Shown here: positions 61,896-64,000 of the stretch, one piece after another | Layout of the letters: each line of letters begins with the position of its first letter | Numbering within the stretch: position 1 is the stretch's first letter | Assembly: GCF_040496035.1 (NCBI RefSeq) | Contig: NZ_JBEPJZ010000001.1 | Coordinates: 992,001 to 1,056,000, forward strand | From: Agromyces sp. SYSU T00194 | GTDB lineage: Bacteria; Actinomycetota; Actinomycetes; Actinomycetales; Microbacteriaceae | DNA length: 64,000 nucleotides | Reading direction: 5' to 3' | Made by a program: the position numbers and the translations under genes | Notes under the pieces: model-generated | Told to the model about the DNA's origin: nothing | Databases searched by the model: none | Seen by the model: the letters and a program-made list of their open reading frames with translations, nothing else

Positions 61896-62927
61896 TCATC
61901 CTCCCAGCACGGCGGGCGGCTCGGTGACCTCCACGCCCCACGACCCGGCGATCAGCTGCACGTTGTGCACCTGGCTGCCGAGGTACGTCTCGCCGTCGCT
62001 GCCCGCCACGCCGAGCGAGTCGCCGTACAGCGCGTCGTCGCCGTCGTACACCTCGACCCCCGCCTCCCGGGCGATGGTGCGCGCGGCGTCCGGGGGGATC
62101 GACTGCTCCGAGAACACGGCGCGCGCGCCGGTCGCCCGGATCGCGGCGATGAGCGCGTCGAGCTCCGCGGCGCTGGGCTCCGCGTTGTCGTCGAACCCGG
62201 GGATGATGCTGCCGACGTACGTGATCTCGTATGCGTCGACGAAGTACGTGAAGGCGTCGTGGTTGGTGACGAGCAGTCGGTCCGCCACGGGAACGGGGTC
62301 CACGTTCTCGTGGATCCAGGCGTCGAGCGCGTCGAGCTGGCCGAGGTACGCGTCCTCGGCGGACTCGAGCGTGGCCGCGTCGATGCCGTCGACCTGCTCC
62401 AGGCCCGCTGCGATGTTCTCGACCATGAGGGCCGCGCGTGCGGGGTCGGTCCAGATGTGCGGGTTGCCCGACTCCCCCGCGTCGGCGTCGTCGGCGTGGT
62501 CGTCCGTCTCCTCGTCGTGGGCCTCGTCGTCGTGAGCCTCGTCGGCGTGGTCGTGATCGCCGCCGGCCAGCAGCGGCACGCCCGTGCTCGCGTCGATGAG
62601 CGTGCCGTCGAACCCCGAGGCGTCGATCACGTCGTCGAGCCACGTCTCGAGGCCCGCACCGTTGACCACCAGGGCGTCGGCGTTCGCGAGGGCGAGCAGC
62701 TGCGCCGCCGACGGGTCGAAGTCGTGCGCGCTCCGGTTCGGGCCCACGAGCTGCGTCACCTCGACCTGCTCCCCCACCAGCTCGCGCGTGAAGTCGGCGA
62801 CCTGGGTGGTCGTGGCGACCACGCTCGGGCCGGAGCCGCCGTCGGCGGTCACGGCCGTGGCGCAGCCGGAGAGCACGAGGGCGCCGGTCGCGAGGAGGGC
62901 GAGGGCAGCGGGCACGGTGGATCGCAT
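61896..62927 (-). CDS. znuA: Zinc ABC transporter substrate-binding lipoprotein (ZnuA type)
   Basis: A 343-residue lipoprotein (lipobox LSGC, Cys22). The cluster-A-1 fold is seen in 'VVATTTQVADFTRELVGE', 'VGPNRSAHDFDPSAAQL', 'GNPHIWTDPARA' and 'LLVTNHDAFTYFVDAYEI', whose His residues coordinate the metal. A His/Asp/Glu-rich loop of about 30 residues near 123-155 (HDHADEAHDDEAHD...) is characteristic of zinc rather than manganese binding proteins. The upstream Zur box supports zinc. ATG 62927 has TAGGTT 6 nt upstream. Confidence 0.92.
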   Translation of the reverse strand: MRSTVPAALALLATGALVLSGCATAVTADGGSGPSVVATTTQVADFTRELVGEQVEVTQLVGPNRSAHDFDPSAAQLLALANADALVVNGAGLETWLDDVIDASGFDGTLIDASTGVPLLAGGDHDHADEAHDDEAHDEETDDHADDADAGESGNPHIWTDPARAALMVENIAAGLEQVDGIDAATLESAEDAYLGQLDALDAWIHENVDPVPVADRLLVTNHDAFTYFVDAYEITYVGSIIPGFDDNAEPSAAELDALIAAIRATGARAVFSEQSIPPDAARTIAREAGVEVYDGDDALYGDSLGVAGSDGETYLGSQVHNVQLIAGSWGVEVTEPPAVLGG

Positions 62928-62933
62928 GCGACG

Positions 62934-62963
62934 AACCTATCCCTTATTGATAATGATTGTCAA
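62934..62963 (-). promoter_or_regulatory. Zur-controlled promoter of the zinc operon
   Basis: On the minus strand TTGACA (62958-62963), an 18-nt spacer and TAGGTT (62934-62939) form a promoter ending 6 nt before ATG 62927. The dyad TTGATAATGATTGTCAA (62947-62963), close to the Zur consensus, covers the -35 and half of the spacer, so bound Zur would block RNA polymerase. Confidence 0.8.
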
Positions 62964-63104
62964 CATCGATAGGACCGCGGGGCGTTCGAGCGGCGTGCCG
63001 AGCGACGGCCGCACCCCGCGGCGACCGACCTTCCGGTGCACGCGGGGTGACACGTTGTGGAACACTCTGGCGTGTCGACGCCGACCCGTGCGAAGGTGGA
63101 TGAC

Positions 63105-63746
63105 GTGGATCCGACGACGACCAGCTCCCTGACGTTGCATCCGTTCACCGTTCCCGAAGCCCGTCGCATCCTGGCCGGCGATCGCGCGCCCGGCGAGGGC
63201 TGGGAGGGCGGCTACGCCTTCGCCGACGAGATGGAACTCGTCCGCGCGTTCCTCGACATCGTCGAGGAGGAGGGCGATCCGGCACCCTTCGGTCCGTACC
63301 TCATCCGTCGCGGCGACGGCGGTCCCGCCGTCGGTGCCGTCACCTTCTACGGCCCGCCCGACGCGACCGGAACGGTCGAGTTCGCGTTCGCACTCGTGCC
63401 GGCCGTGCGCGGCCAGGGCCTCGCGCGCGAGGTGGTGCGGCTCGCGCTCGGCGTCGCCGCGGCGAACGGCGCCGCGCGAGCGCGCGCCGACGCGGAGGCG
63501 TCGAACGTCGCGGCGGTCCGCGCCATGCGCGCCGCGGGCATGCACGAGATCGCCCGCGACGCGACGATGCGGCGCTACGAACGCCACCTGCCGACGACCG
63601 GCCAGCTCGAGGCCATCGTGCTGCGCGACCCGGCGTCCGAGCACCCCGAGGTCGAACGCCCCGAAGGCGAGGGCACTGAAGCCGAGGGCGCTGAAGCCGA
63701 GGGCACCTCGGGGGCGCGACCGGCCGCGGAGGACGCGGGGGCCTGA
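63105..63746 (+). CDS. GNAT-family N-acetyltransferase
   Basis: A 213-residue (from GTG 63105) acetyltransferase. The acetyl-CoA binding region reads 'VEFAFALVPAVRGQGLAREVVRLAL' with the R-G-Q-G-L motif, followed by 'VRAMRAAGMHEIARDATMRRYERHL'. The last ~35 residues are Glu/Gly/Ala-rich and repetitive (EAEG units). GTG 63105 has AAGGTGG 5 nt upstream; GTG 63057 is an alternative. The family resembles RimJ/RimL-type enzymes, but the target is unknown. Confidence 0.8.
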   Translation: MDPTTTSSLTLHPFTVPEARRILAGDRAPGEGWEGGYAFADEMELVRAFLDIVEEEGDPAPFGPYLIRRGDGGPAVGAVTFYGPPDATGTVEFAFALVPAVRGQGLAREVVRLALGVAAANGAARARADAEASNVAAVRAMRAAGMHEIARDATMRRYERHLPTTGQLEAIVLRDPASEHPEVERPEGEGTEAEGAEAEGTSGARPAAEDAGA

Positions 63747-63782
63747 CCCCGCCCCGCGCCGGGCGGAACGCCTACGGGCGAC

Positions 63783-64000
63783 TCACTCCAGCAGGAGCGC
63801 CGGCTCCTCGATGATCGACGCGACGTCGGCGAGGAATCGCGACGCCACGTCGCCGTCGACCACGCGGTGGTCGAACGACGCCCCGATCGTCGTCACGAAG
63901 CGCGGACGCACCTCCCCGTCGACGACCCACGGCTTCTGCTTGATCGTGCCGAGCGCGACGATGGCCACCTCGCCGGGGTTCAGGATCGGGGTGCCGGTGT
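63783..64000 (-). CDS. 2-oxoacid dehydrogenase E2 acyltransferase, C-terminal fragment
   Basis: The last ~72 residues of an E2 (dihydrolipoamide acyltransferase); the gene runs off the right edge. '[22 protein letters not shown]' and '[23 protein letters not shown]' are the E2 catalytic-domain signature, with His and Asp of HRVVDG as the catalytic pair. It transfers acyl groups from lipoyl to CoA in pyruvate, branched-chain or 2-oxoglutarate dehydrogenase complexes. The complex type cannot be told from this fragment. Confidence 0.92.
   Translation of the reverse strand, partial: TGTPILNPGEVAIVALGTIKQKPWVVDGEVRPRFVTTIGASFDHRVVDGDVASRFLADVASIIEEPALLLE

Noticed and set aside
1..64000. Insertion sequences, integrases, attachment sites, phage genes, CRISPR arrays
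   Set aside because: No transposase or integrase motifs, no tRNA-end duplication next to tRNA-Gly and no regularly spaced repeats were seen.

Overview
The window is one stretch of very GC-rich DNA (GC about 70% or more by eye) with dense coding, many GTG starts, 4-nt ATGA/GTGA overlaps and almost no spacer DNA. Together with the Tat-type signals, the dCTP deaminase, the CtaG/CopD fusion and the zinc-free S14/L33/L28 set, this suggests an actinobacterium, most likely of the Microbacteriaceae (inference from style; no marker gene was compared). I see no transposase, integrase, phage gene, CRISPR array or rRNA. One tRNA-Gly(CCC) is present.

Layout. 1-3.5 kb: end of a polyamine-type ABC importer (ATPase tail, lipoprotein, two permeases). 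3.7-9.0 kb: two large secreted proteins, an ExeM/NucH-like nuclease and a parallel beta-helix protein. 9.2-10.8 kb: a TetR regulator divergent from an alpha/beta hydrolase, with two operator-like dyads between them. 10.7-35.3 kb: a large surface-polysaccharide locus with eleven glycosyltransferase genes (one a GT4-GT2 fusion, two a tandem duplicate), a WbsX-like protein, an acyltransferase, a Wzc-like tyrosine kinase and low-molecular-weight phosphatase, an O-antigen-ligase/Wzy-like protein, an MsbA/PglK-like ABC exporter and a short pyruvyl-transferase-like protein. 35.3-39.7 kb: dcd, tRNA-Gly, a MauE/DoxX-thioredoxin protein, a Tat-exported four-cysteine protein, a second HprK-like kinase and a DUF2200 protein. 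39.6-51.9 kb: two PAP2 phosphatases, small membrane proteins, a flavin monooxygenase, a nuclease-fold protein, a degenerate serine-hydrolase lipoprotein, a Pif1/RecD-type helicase and a CtaG-CopD protein. 52-55 kb: HU, rpmB-rpmG-rpsN and glutamate decarboxylase. 55.1-58.6 kb: a glycine-betaine-type ABC importer. 58.9-62.9 kb: a zinc importer with its Zur-type regulator. The right edge holds a GNAT acetyltransferase and the end of a 2-oxoacid dehydrogenase E2 gene.

The most unusual content is a set of genes embedded in and beside the polysaccharide locus: two paralogous HprK-like kinases, each with a C-terminal PqqD-like region (28.0 and 38.1 kb), a stand-alone PqqD-like protein coupled to an uncharacterised nucleotidyltransferase (30.6-31.8 kb), and, next to the second kinase, a Tat-exported four-cysteine protein and a membrane thioredoxin. 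I propose these as parts of an undescribed phosphotransfer or peptide-modification system tied to the cell surface. This is inference from gene content only.

At the regulatory level, about ten start codons have an actinobacterial -10 hexamer (TANNNT) only 5-7 nt upstream, suggesting leaderless transcription. The motif GGATGCC/GGCATCC is visibly over-represented and forms the arms of several intergenic hairpins. The zinc operon has a near-perfect Zur box lying across its promoter.
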